From the NCBI GenBank assembly GCA_033065855.1, contig JAVXUO010002708.1, positions 226,340-290,339 of the forward strand: DNA of 64,000 nucleotides, given 5' to 3'. Source of the stretch: Escallonia rubra (taxonomy: Eukaryota; Streptophyta; Magnoliopsida; Escalloniales; Escalloniaceae). Every line of letters starts with the position of its first letter. Within the stretch, counting starts at the first letter, position 1. The notes under the pieces are model-generated. The model was not told where the DNA came from and searched no databases. It saw only the letters and a program-made list of their open reading frames with translations. Positions 36,761 through 47,291 of this stretch are shown here, piece after piece. The translations under genes were made by a program, and so were the position numbers.

Positions 36761-39052
36761 ATGGATGCAACTGGAGGGAATATTTTTTGTGAAGGTTCTG
36801 ATCCACCTTACTTGGGTCAAATTTTCCAAACACTGGACGAAGTCGAAGCATACTACAGAGCATATTGAACTTCGATGGGTTTCGGTATTAGAACTAAGAC
36901 GACTAGAAAACGGGTGAATACCGATCAAATTGGTGCAAGGTTATTTGAGTGTCATAGAGGAGCACCGTATGTACCCCCCGTCGTTCAGATCAGTGACGAA
37001 GGGACAACAAGACAAAGAAAACGGGACACATTTCCGGGTACCGGCTGCAAAGCCCATGTGTATGCAGTACACCGGAAAAATGAAAACCATTGGGTTTTGA
37101 CGGCTGTGGAGTTGAGCCATAATCATCAGTTTTGCACCCCTAGTATGATTGGTCAAATTCATCAACACCGAGAAATAAGCGCGGCACACAGACAACTGAT
37201 TTCAACAATGGCCGACGCTAAAATATCACCTTCTAAGATGATGGGGGTTTTCTCAAGCCAGGCTGGGGGGATTGACAAGATGACTTTCAACGACGTTGAC
37301 CTTCGAAATCAACTCCGTGCTCAGAGGAGAGAGTCTTTCGGTCAGATCGATTCTCAAGCTACACTTGATATCTTCAGGTGCCTTCAGAGTGAGAATTCTG
37401 GATTTTTCTACAGTCTCCAAGTGGATGATGAGGGCCGCATTAGTACTATATTTTGGGTGGACCCCCGTTCTAGAGCTGCTTACCAAAATTTTGGGGATGT
37501 TGTGACGTTTGACACCACATACCGCACCAATAAGTACTCTATGCCTTTTGCTCCGTTCACCGGGGTGAACCACCACTATCAGTCAATCTCATTTGGCTTT
37601 GCCCTGCTTAGGGATGAGACGGAGGAGTCATTTACGTGGTTATTTGAAACGTGGCTTCAAGCAATGTATCATATTCCTCCAAAGACCATCATCACCGACC
37701 AAGATCTGGCAATGAAAAATGCAATCGCTAAGGTCCTTCCAGATACTCACCATGGCCTGTGCACGTGGCACATAAGCAACAAATATCCCGAACGGCTTCA
37801 CAATGAATATGCAAAGCATCCGGAATTCAAGACTGACTTTAATACATGCGTGAAGAAATCGTTGACGGTAGACGTGTTCGAGGAGAGGTGGGCCGCGTTA
37901 ATGGATGACTACGGTTTGCACAATCATGGATGGTTAAAATCGTTGTATGAGATCAAGACACAGTGGGTCGGTGCGTACACCAAGAAGTTTTTTGCAGCCG
38001 GAATGACTACGACATCGAGAAGCGAAGCTATGAATTCATTCTTCGATGGGTACGTAGGCCAGTCTTCAAGTATAGCGGAGTTTGTACTAGAGATGCAGAA
38101 AGCCCTTGAGAGGCAATTGTACCGTGAGAGAGAAGCCGACGCGGCTACAGTTTACAAAGAAAGATCCATAGTACTTCGTTCACCATTGGAGGCTCATGCG
38201 GCTCAAGTCTATACGAAGGAAATGTTTCGACAGTTTCAAGAGGAACTATTAAAGTCGAATCAATATGGCATGACAAAGTTGCACGAGTTTTCCACCAGAG
38301 ATCTCAAGGTTTATGCTTTGAAAAATGTGACGAATTATGCCAATCCGTGCTCTTCGTCGGCTCCGAGGAACAGAAGACATTTTACCGTAGCTAAATGTAT
38401 GGACACCGGGTTGGTAAATTGCAACTGTCAACTCTTTGAGCATAAAGGTATACTTTGTCGACATGCGTTGAGGGTTTTGAGCGCCAAGAATGCAACTCAA
38501 ATCCCTCCACAGTATATCTTGGAACGGTGGACGAAGGAAGCCAATAGAGTCCACGGTCACATTCCTTACGTGCCCAGTGTTTCAGTTGATTTCAGGGAAT
38601 CTGAGGCGCTGCGATATAATCATCTTTGTAACATCATGCACGGTTTATCGATGGATGCAGCGTCAACATTTGATGGGTACACTTATCAAGTTGAAGCAGC
38701 CGCACGGGATCATGCTAAGCATGCACAGTTTAGGATGGCATTACCAGAAAGCCGGGACCCTCGACCGACTCCAGCCGGTAGATTCAATCGAGCCAAACAG
38801 CCAGTCATTGACGGCACTAGCATGCAAGGTGAGGAGGACGACATTTTTGATCCAATTATTTCTCAAACGAAAGGGCGAAAACGAGAAATCCGCATGAAGA
38901 ATCCGATTGAAAAAGCAACGGGTCAAAAAAAATTGCGAAAGTGTGCGTTGTGTAATAAGATGACTGATCATGACAAGAGAAACCATTACAAAGTGTTAGG
39001 TATGGAACCTGGAAGTATGGTCGAGGAGGACGATGAGGAGGAAGAGTGTTAG
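36761..39052 (+). CDS. MULE transposase with FAR1 DNA-binding domain
   Basis: The main frame opens at ATG 36875 and gives 725 aa. Order of domains: FAR1-type zinc domain (residues about 1-95; FECHRGAPYV, TGCKAHVYAVHRK, LSHNHQF); MULE transposase core (about 200-400) with FDTTYRTNKYSMPF (Asp213), TIITDQDLAMKNAI (Asp275) and RSEAMNSFFDGY (Glu384) as the likely DDE triad; SWIM zinc finger NCNCQLFEHKGILCRHALR (Cys516, Cys518, Cys528, His530); a C-terminal CALCNKMTDHDKRNH zinc-like motif; and an acidic tail. The enzyme would cut and join the element's ends in the nucleus. An earlier in-frame ATG at 36761 leads into the expected start of the FAR1 domain but meets TGA at 36866-36868. Either that codon is a nonsense mutation trimming the FAR1 domain, or translation starts at 36875. 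The rest of the frame is intact. Confidence 0.92.
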
Positions 39053-39239
39053 GGTTAATGTTTCAGTTGTATAACGAATAACTTTTCTAATGTTTAAATT
39101 TGTGATTTGATTTGTTGAATCTTTAATTTGTGATTTGGTTTGTGGATTATTGAAATTTTTTGAATGGCATATTCGCGCACGCTTTAGCGCCCAATTCATA
39201 GGTTCCTGAAAAATCTTTTAATTTGTTTTGTTCATTGCA

Positions 39240-40225
39240 CTTTAGTCACGCTTTAGGGCCCAATTCATAACGCTCGAAAAATCTTGTAAACTTTTTCCTC
39301 ACTTTTTTTTCCGCTCATTGCACATGAGGCGCGCTAGTTAGCCCATTCTTATGTATTTCGGCGAAAAACGAGACACGTTATTTTTTCGGTTTTCCTATGA
39401 AGGGCCTATTCGGGCACACTTTAGGGGCCAATTCATAACGCTCGAAAAATCTTGTAAATTTTTTCCTCACTTTTTTTCCGCTCATTGCACATGAGGCGCG
39501 CTAGTTAGCCCATTCGTATGTATTTCGGCGAAAAACGAGACACGTTATTTTTTCGGTTTTCCTATGAAGGGCCTATTCGGGCACACTTTAGGGGCCAATT
39601 CATAACGCTCGAAAAATCTTGTAAATTTTTTCCTCACTTTTTTTCCGCTCATTGCACATGAGGCGCGCTAGTTAGCCCATTCATATGTATTTGTGTAAAA
39701 AACGAGACACGTTATTTTTTCGGTTTTCCTATGAAGGGCCTATTCGGGCACACTTTAGGGGCCAATTCATAACGCTCGAAAAATCTTGTAAATTTTTTTC
39801 TCACTTTTTTTCCGCTCATTGCACATGAGGCGCGCTAGTTAGCCCATTCGTATGTATTTCGGCGAAAAACGAGACACGTTATTTTTTCGGTTTTCCTATG
39901 AAGGGCCTATTCGGGCACACTTTAGGGGCCAATTCATAACGCTCGAAAAATCTTGTAAATTTTTTTCTCACTTTTTTTCCGCTCATTGCACATGAGGCGC
40001 GCTAGTTATCCCATTCTTATGTATTTCGGCGAACAACGAGACACGTTATTTTTTCGGTTTTCCTATGAAGGGCCTATTCGGGCACACTTTAGGGGCCAAT
40101 TCATAACGCTCGAAAAATCTTGTAAATTTTTTTCTCACTTTTTTTCCGCTCATTGCACATGAGGCGCGCTAGTTATCCCATTCTTATGTATTTCGGCGAA
40201 CAACGAGACACGTTATTTTTTCGAA
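39240..40225. repeat. 167-bp tandem array, 6 copies, between the convergent genes
   Basis: CTCATTGCACATGAGGCGCG starts at 39314, 39481, 39648, 39815, 39982 and 40149, always 167 bp apart. Copies are nearly identical. The array lies between the stop codons of the transposase and the PMD-Ulp1 gene, so it may hold their 3' ends or separate the two transcripts. Confidence 0.95.
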
Positions 40226-40332
40226 TGCGTCATATGAAATGTATATTCGCGCACATTTTAGCGCCAAATTCATAGCATGCGAAAATTTATGTACATTTCT
40301 TTTTGGTACAGTTTGTCGTAACATCACATCAT

Positions 40333-43305
40333 CTAGCCACACACGTCAGGATAATGGTAATGAAGTCGTCTGGCTTCATTCTTTTTCAGTTCCCAGGCTA
40401 TCCTATACCTAAACTCTAATGCATCCTTCCGGGTCCACGAGGAGTGTTTGAGCACTTCCGATCGAGCAATGTAGTCCATGTACTTGAGGACGTAAATCCC
40501 GCAATCGTTACCGTTATATTGCTTTGGTCGGTCCTTTATCATCACGACCGTCCAAGGCTCCCCCCGTGGCCGTCCGCACGCTATCGAGAGGACAGTAGTC
40601 TGCATCCAACAATAAAATCGCGAATCAAGCCTATGAAACAACAACAATATACTATGAGCCAAGGTCAAAAAATAAAAACTAACCACTAAAGTGATGTAGT
40701 CGTCGTACATCTGTGCCAGCAGCTGTCCGGGCTCGTCCTCCCTTAGGCTATCGTATATGTGAACCGTTCTGAACGCTGGATGGAGAACTAATAGGAACCA
40801 GTGGTGCCCATGAAGACAAGGTATCATGATAAGGTTCGCATCAGCAGCGGGACATTGATACTCTGCGTTCATCATGCATAACATGTTACGACCTGGTTTC
40901 CAATTACTCCAGTTGCCCCCTTGCTTCCATTGATGGAATTCCCGGATCGCTAATGCCACAAAATGAGTGGGATACATGTTAAGCTTACAGTATTCAGAAC
41001 GGTTAAATTTATGCTCTCTAATCCGGAGCAGATCTATATAAGCGTTGATGACAAAATTTGAAAGATCTGTCTCCGGCGCCAACATTCTGATATCCGAATG
41101 ACCTAGTCCTGTCCCAAGAGGGAAGTCTGTTGCACTGACAGGCTCATGCCCGAAGTAGTGCCGGTCGATCCAAGCCATCTTCTCCGGCCTCAATGGCTTC
41201 GTCGCTTGTCCTTTGTTCGACCGGAAACTTGGGCGCGAGGCATGGATTCCTACTTGGGGAACCTTACTCTGGCACAGAGAGTCGTATGCGTCAGGAGGAG
41301 GGCGACTAGACGGCTCCCACACCTGACTGGAAGTTCCGTAGTCGTACGCGTCAGGAGGAGGGCGACTAGACGGCTCCCACACCTGACTGGAAGTTCGGTA
41401 GTCGTAGGCGTCAGGAGGAGGGCGACTAGACGGCTCCCACACCTGACTGGAAGTTCCGTAGTCGTACGCGTCAGGAGGAGGGCGACTAGACGGCTCCCAC
41501 ACCTGACTGGAAGTTCGGTAGTCGTACGCGTCAGGAGGAGGGCGACTAGACGGCTCCCACACCTGACTCTGAGGCTGATAGTCGTACGCGTCAGGAGGAG
41601 GGCGACTAGACGGCTCCCCTTGGTAACCCCGGTACGCAAGACTAAAGTTTTGAACATCAGTCTTGTACCTCTCAATGGACCTCTTAATATTGTCAGGAGC
41701 CTGCGCGACAAACCAGTCAAACGACTCCAGCTGCTTGAAAACGTCAGTGGCCTGGTCAACCTAACAAACATGCATAGAAAATATGGCAAATCATTTCATT
41801 TGATGGTCGATACGCGTGTGCAAATAAATTATCAAACAACACTAGCATGACTTACAATGGCCAATGCCCAGAACTGGTCATAGACCTCACGGGGCGCATA
41901 CGATTTGGTCCTCACTGGGGCAGGGCGAGTCACCCGCGTGCGCGTCACCCTGAGAAACCACTGTAAGTAGTCCTCAGTACTGGTGCCGTCGTGCTTCATC
42001 GATACAAGGCTGTCATACGTTTCCTGCCAGGTATTCCATTGTTGCACCTCGTCACCCAACACAGTCAAGGCATTAGTCACCTCGAAGTTCGGCCCTCGAC
42101 CACCCCTGTATGGCCGCATGTCTACAGCGGGTTTCGGAATCCCCTGTGGACAGCCAGCTTGCTTCATAACTCGATCGGGCATCTGAAACTCACATTCTTC
42201 GAAGTGAATCAGCGGCACCCGAACCAAACCTGCAAGCACGTACGACACCGGAAGTTGCCACCACAACTCATCCAACAGATGCATCACCTTGTCGTATGGC
42301 TGCCACGCCACCTGGTATGCATCCAGCATCTCTAGTTCCCCCCGATAGAACTGTAGATGGTTGTGAGGGTCTACCCGTCTCCTCCTCCGGTTGGTCGGAG
42401 GCCCCCAGGCCCACACCCTAGGCCACGTCTCATCGGAATCTACCAACGGCTCCGGACGACCCGTGGGTAGCCTCTCGTAAGACCAAACCTGTGAACGCAA
42501 ACATTATATGGAATTAGTAATGAATCCCGAATATATTGACTAAGGATCCGGATAAGAAAATAAATGCTCATACCTGTAATAGAGTCAGGCAGGCGGCAAT
42601 GGACTTGGCACCGAATCTCGTAGCCTTATGCAGTGCTCGATATAGGTGCGCAAGGACAGCTGAACCCCACGAGTACGAGTATACCTCGTCAAGATCCTCC
42701 AATAACACCATATACCTCGGATGCACTGTGTTTTTCGAGTGCGTCGGAAGTAATATGGCTCCAATAATATACAGAAGGTATGCCCTCGTATACGTCACGA
42801 AATCCTGACGAGAGTACTCATCCGGTAGCACGCCATACTGCTCTCTCAGCCATTTAAGCTTGACGCCGTTTGTTGTAATAGCTGCCCTTGGAATTCCCGG
42901 AAAATAATGCCTAGCCATATTCGCTACGGATGCAGACGGCACGCTCAGAGTAACGGGTCTGCCGTGACATGGGATTCCAAGTATATATCCGACGTCCTCT
43001 AACGTAACAGTCATTTCACCAAACCGGAAATGAAATGAGTTCGTCTCGCTCCTCCATCGTTCAACTAGAGCGGATATAAGGCAATCGTCGTGGCGATACC
43101 ATTTCCCGCAATCGGTGAACAGGCTTAAATTTTGACCGTGTATAAGGGCTTTTTGTTCCTCGTTTAGTACCCACTCTTCAATTCCTCTTGTGGTTTGAAT
43201 TGTTTCCAAAACACCCCTATCGACACCGTCAAATACGTGCCTCGCGACGTGGTCATCGTCATCGTATAGGATTGATGTATCATGAGGTCCGGGGTTGAAA
43301 TCCAT
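40333..43305 (-). CDS. plant mobile domain - Ulp1 (C48) protease fusion protein (4 exons)
   Basis: Exons (minus strand) are 43305-42574, 42488-41856, 41760-40684 and 40599-40333. Every junction is GT-AG and phase 0; the total is 2709 nt, 902 aa. Residues about 60-430 match the plant mobile domain: ALVERWRSETNSFHFRFGEM, TLEDVGYILGIPCHGRPV, and WAWGPP in exon 2. Residues 496-615 are six exact-length 20-aa repeats of the type EPSSRPPPDAYDY. Residues about 620-902 are a Ulp1-like cysteine protease: His775 (HGHHWFLLVLHP), Asp792 (HIYDSL), Gln841 and Cys847 (KQYNGNDCGIYVL), the complete C48 catalytic set. It would cleave SUMO- or ubiquitin-like tags; the substrate is unknown. Ulp1-like genes are known passengers of plant MULEs (the Kaonashi type), and the mobile domain is known from transposons and MAIN/MAIL1. 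It starts 70 bp inside the right TIR. Confidence 0.9.
41281..41640 (-). repeat. 60-bp coding tandem repeat, 6 copies, in the PMD-Ulp1 gene
   Basis: Units start at 41281, 41341, 41401, 41461, 41521 and 41581 with exact 60-bp spacing. They encode a 20-aa proline- and tyrosine-rich linker. Near-identity of adjacent units implies recent expansion. Confidence 0.95.
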
Positions 43306-43374
43306 ATCTATAAGAACAAAATATAATCGTAATCCAACATATCAGGTTATAATATTTACATTCCAAACCAACAT

Positions 43375-46300
43375 ATCTGGATGTTTAACCTAGCTTACCA
43401 ACACATTAGCAATAGTCATTATTTAAATGTATTAAAACAAATCCTCACTTCCCACCACTCCGAACGGTTAATTACGCCAGTTCTCACTGAATGTAGCGCC
43501 AACGTGGTTATATAGCAATATACCCCCCGATGGCCCCTACACCCCCAAGACCTCAAAACCGCTTTGAAGTCAAGTTTTTAAATGTATTACGTCAATTATA
43601 TACCCAATATATCAGGAAAAATTTTAAAGGGGGAAAGTTACCAAAACACCCGCTACTTGTGCAAAATACCCCCTGGCAGTCATCGCCGGTGCGTCACAAG
43701 TTCCTGAATTCACCCGGGGCAATAAAAGTTTTCGGGTGTCTGACACCCTTTGCCGAACTAAAAGTTATTTTAAGGCATGTATTAACTTGCAGGATCCTTC
43801 CTAGCAAAATAGTCACCGATGAGCGGCAAATTACCGAAATGCCCCCGGGGGTTCACTATCACCCCAACGCCCCCGAACCAGCTTGAAAACAACATTTCAG
43901 TTTCTGTGATTACATTCCTGGACTAAAACTGTGTAATTAAAAACTTGGCGCGGGAAAAACACCGAAACACCCCTCGCGGGGTGGCAAATTACCGAAATGC
44001 CCCTGGCATCAGGAAAAATCTCAAAGGTGCCTCGAAATTCTACTTTACGCTTCGTGAGTTCATCATTGGCCTAAAAAGTACTTTACGGATTTTTCGCGCA
44101 AAAATCGCGAACCGGTGTCCGGGGCGGGCGCTGAAAGGGCCGTTCGGGCAAAAAAAAGCAAACGGCTCCGGAATGGCGCGAAATCCTGGGGAATGGAACT
44201 TCCCAACATCCTAGGGTACTCGTAAAAGTTTCGCGCGAAATCGCGCTAGCTTGGTATTTTAAATTAGACTGCGAAGGTACACGGTTCCCCGTATCAGTTA
44301 GCCCCTCTACAGCGCTTGGAAAAATCTGAAATTTTTACCTGATACAGATGCTTTCAGAATAACTAGGGTCTCTTTTTTGCACTTTGGCCAAATCACGCTC
44401 TAGATATTTTTTATAAATCCGTGAAAAAGCTATCTAATTAAAGGGCGAGCGCTGAAAGGGCCGTTCGGGCAAAAAAATAGCAAACGGCTCCGGAAGGGCG
44501 CGAAATCCTGGGGAATGGAACTTCCCAACATCCTAGGGTACTCGTAAAAGTTTCGCGCGAAATCGCGCTAGCTTGGTATTTTAAATTAGACTGCGAAGGT
44601 ACACGGTTCTCCGTATCAGTTAGCCCCTCTACAGCGCTTGGAAAAATCTGAAATTTTTACCTGATACAGATGCTTTCAGAATAACTAGGGTCCCTGTTTT
44701 GCACTTTGGCCAAATCACGCTCTAGCTATTTTTTTATAAATCCGTGAAAAAGCTGTCTAATTAAAGGGCGGGCGCTGAAAGGGCCGTTCGGGCAAAAAAA
44801 TAGCAAACGGCTCCGGAATGGCGCGAAATCCTGGGGAATGGAACTTCCCAACATCCTAGGGTACTCGTAAAAGTTTCGCGCGAAATCGCGCTAGCTTGGT
44901 ATTTTAAATTAGACTGCGAAGGTACACGGTTCCCCGTATCAGTTAGCCCCTCTACAGCGCTTGGAAAAATCTGAAATTTTTACCTGATACAGATGCTTTC
45001 AGAATAACTAGGGTCTCTTTTTTGCACTTTGGCCAAATCACGCTCTAGCTATTTTTTATAAATCCGTGAAAAAGCTGTCTAATTAAAGGGCGAGCGCTGA
45101 AAGGGCCGTTCGGGCAAAAAAATAGCAAACGGCTCCGGAGAGGCGCGAAATCCTGGGGAATGGAACTTCCCAACATCCTAGGGTACTCGTAAAAGTTTCG
45201 CGCGAAATCGCGCTAGCTTGGTATTTTAAATTAGACTGCGAAGGTACACGGTTCCCCGTATCAGTTAGCCCCTCTACAGCGCTTGGAAAAATCTGAAATT
45301 TTTACCTGATACAGATGCTTTCAGAATAACTAGGGTCTCTTTTTTGCACTTTGGCAAAACCTCGCTCTAGCTATTTTTTATAAATCCGTGAAAAAGCTGT
45401 CTATAAATGTAATGTAATACGCTATTTTGAATCGCTATAAATGTAATACGCTAAGTGTAATACGCTGACTTGATGTATAAGGAAATTCAAAATACTTACT
45501 TGTTGTGACTTGATGTATTTGAAGAAAAATCTACCGATCTTCTAGCGATTATTCACCGATCTTCTTCTAGCGCTAAAATTTTTTGGTTTGTGGAGAAAAA
45601 ATTCGGAGGAGAGCAGAAATGTGGAGAAGAATGGTTGGGGGGAGGGGATTATAAATAGAGAAGAAAAAGGAAGAGAGAAGAAAAAAGAGGGTTCGTGTCT
45701 GCAGAAAAAACCCGTGAGTGGTGGCAGAAAAAAAAAAAAGACTCTGCAAAAAAGGACAGTCACGGGGAGGAAGGACAGTCACGGGGAGCCATCAGGCGCG
45801 TGGGGGGAGGGGCGCCACGTGGCAGAAGGAGAGGGCAACCCGCGGGGACCCTTCACGCGGTTGGGCCACGTGGCAGGAGCGGGGGAGGCCACGTGGCACC
45901 GCCACCGTAGCAACAGGCACAATTTCCCGCGTTTGGCCACGTGGCAGGCGCGTGGAGGCCACGCGGCAACAACCGGCGTCCTTTCACGCGGTTGGGCCAC
46001 GTGGCAGACGCTGAAGAGGCCACGTGGCACCAACCGGCGTCCCTTCACCCGGTTGGGCCACGTGGCAGACGCTGAAGATGCCACGTGGCAGACGCTGAAG
46101 ATGCCACGTGGCACCGCCCAGGCGCACCTTCCCGCGTTTGGCCACGTGGCAGGCGCGTGGTGGCCACGTGGCAGGCGCGTGTATGCCACGCGGCAACAAC
46201 CGGCGTCCCTTCACGCGGTTGGGCCACGTGGCAGGCGCGGATGATGCCACGTGGCAGCCTTGGCTCGAAGTTTTTTTTTTTGTGTTTGCAGCCAATCAAA

Positions 46301-46658
46301 AAAGTTGAAAAGTTTTGTGTGGGAGCCGCCCAAAATTAAAGCCACCAACCGCTTGTTTTAGATGCGGTTGGTTGTTTAAAAATTTGTTAAAAAAAAAAGG
46401 GGTTACCAACCGCTTCTAAGAGAAGCGGTTGGACAAAATTTTTTTTTTTCCCAACCGCGTATAAGAGAAGCGGTTGGGTGGAGTGGTTTTTTATGGTGGG
46501 CCATGCCAAAAAAATAATCATGCCCAACCGCTTCTCTTACATGCGGTTGGGCTTTTTGTGGTGGGGCCCACGGGAAAATGACACAGTAGCCAACCGCTTG
46601 TCTTACAAGCGGTTGGGTGGAGAAAATTTTTTTCTCCACCGGTGGGTGTGGATCGGGC

Positions 46659-46660
<2 letters not shown>
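43375..46660 (-). repeat. right terminal inverted repeat of the large MULE
   Basis: This is the inverted copy of 32951-36226 with the same internal order. It is 10 bp longer, and visible differences are scattered single bases and small indels. It includes the four 322-bp units (about 44120-45410), the G-box array (about 45810-46255) and the palindromes (about 46340-46620). Confidence 0.93.
45790..46255. promoter_or_regulatory. G-box / CACGCGC array, right TIR
   Basis: This is the mirror of the left array: GCCACGTGGC repeats with GCGCGTG (complement of CACGCGC) at 45796, 45948, 46153 and 46175. Its nearest edge is about 1.0 kb upstream of the HAD gene start codon. Confidence 0.8.
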
Positions 46661-46692
<32 letters not shown>

Positions 46693-47291
46693 ATTTTCAC
46701 ATTTCAAAAAGTTTATTTGTACTTCGAAATGTTATACTAATAGTCAGGCACAAGGGCCAAACGGGGTGGGGGACGGCGGGGAGAGAGAGAGAGAGAGAGA
46801 CTGGCAGTTGAGGACTTGGCGATAATTCAGGAAACAAAACGGGGCCCAGCCGAAGTAATGTGAGGCTGGGCCCCACAGTGTGTGATATGGACCTCATGAA
46901 AATGCTGACGCGGCTTTAAGCGACCTCCTCCGTCCGCCACATCACCACTTTCGTACAGAGCGCATCTCTTGCCGTTCGGTCATCATAAAAAGTCCCCAAA
47001 ACACCCGACTTTATTACACATTGCCCTCAACCGAAAAACCGTATTTAACTCGTATCTGAGGGGCATTTCCGTAAACCTCCCTCCATTCTAATTCTCCTCC
47101 TCTTGGGTTATAAACACATCGTTATTGTTATAGTGCCCATCGTTTCCATTCAACCCACTCGAAGAAACCAAAATACCAGAGACAAAACGCGGAGAAATAT
47201 TTGTAATATAATTCGTTTCATGGTATTCAACAAAGATTTAGTATAAGAATTGTGTTTGCGAACATGAAGCGAAGCTGAAAAATTGGCCACA
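46661..47291 (+). promoter_or_regulatory. upstream region of the HAD hydrolase gene
   Basis: The (AT)n run at 46661-46690 holds the MULE insertion point. A GA tract lies at 46780-46800. GGGGCCCAGCC (46841) and GCTGGGCCCCA (46864) contain GGCCCA, a motif common in promoters of plant housekeeping genes. No convincing TATA box was found near the start. Confidence 0.45.

Larger units (their letters stand above)
32951..46660. mobile_element. 13.7-kb Mutator-like element with 3.3-kb TIRs
   Basis: The element begins GGGCCCGATCCACACC and ends with the exact complement. The two inverted arms run 32951-36226 and 43375-46660 and look nearly identical along their whole length. Between them are a MULE transposase (+) and a plant-mobile-domain/Ulp1 fusion gene (-), converging on a tandem array. 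Both genes start just inside the arms, so their promoters are probably in the TIRs, as in maize MuDR. The element sits in an AT dinucleotide run, so the target duplication (9 bp expected) cannot be resolved. The near-identity of the arms suggests recent activity or arm-to-arm conversion. Confidence 0.92.

Noticed and set aside
41146..41850. 234-aa plus-strand frame and 179-aa shifted minus-strand frame opposite the PMD-Ulp1 exon 3
   Set aside because: They are shadows of the 60-bp coding repeat. The minus-strand phase-0 frame fits flanking exons and the protease domain.
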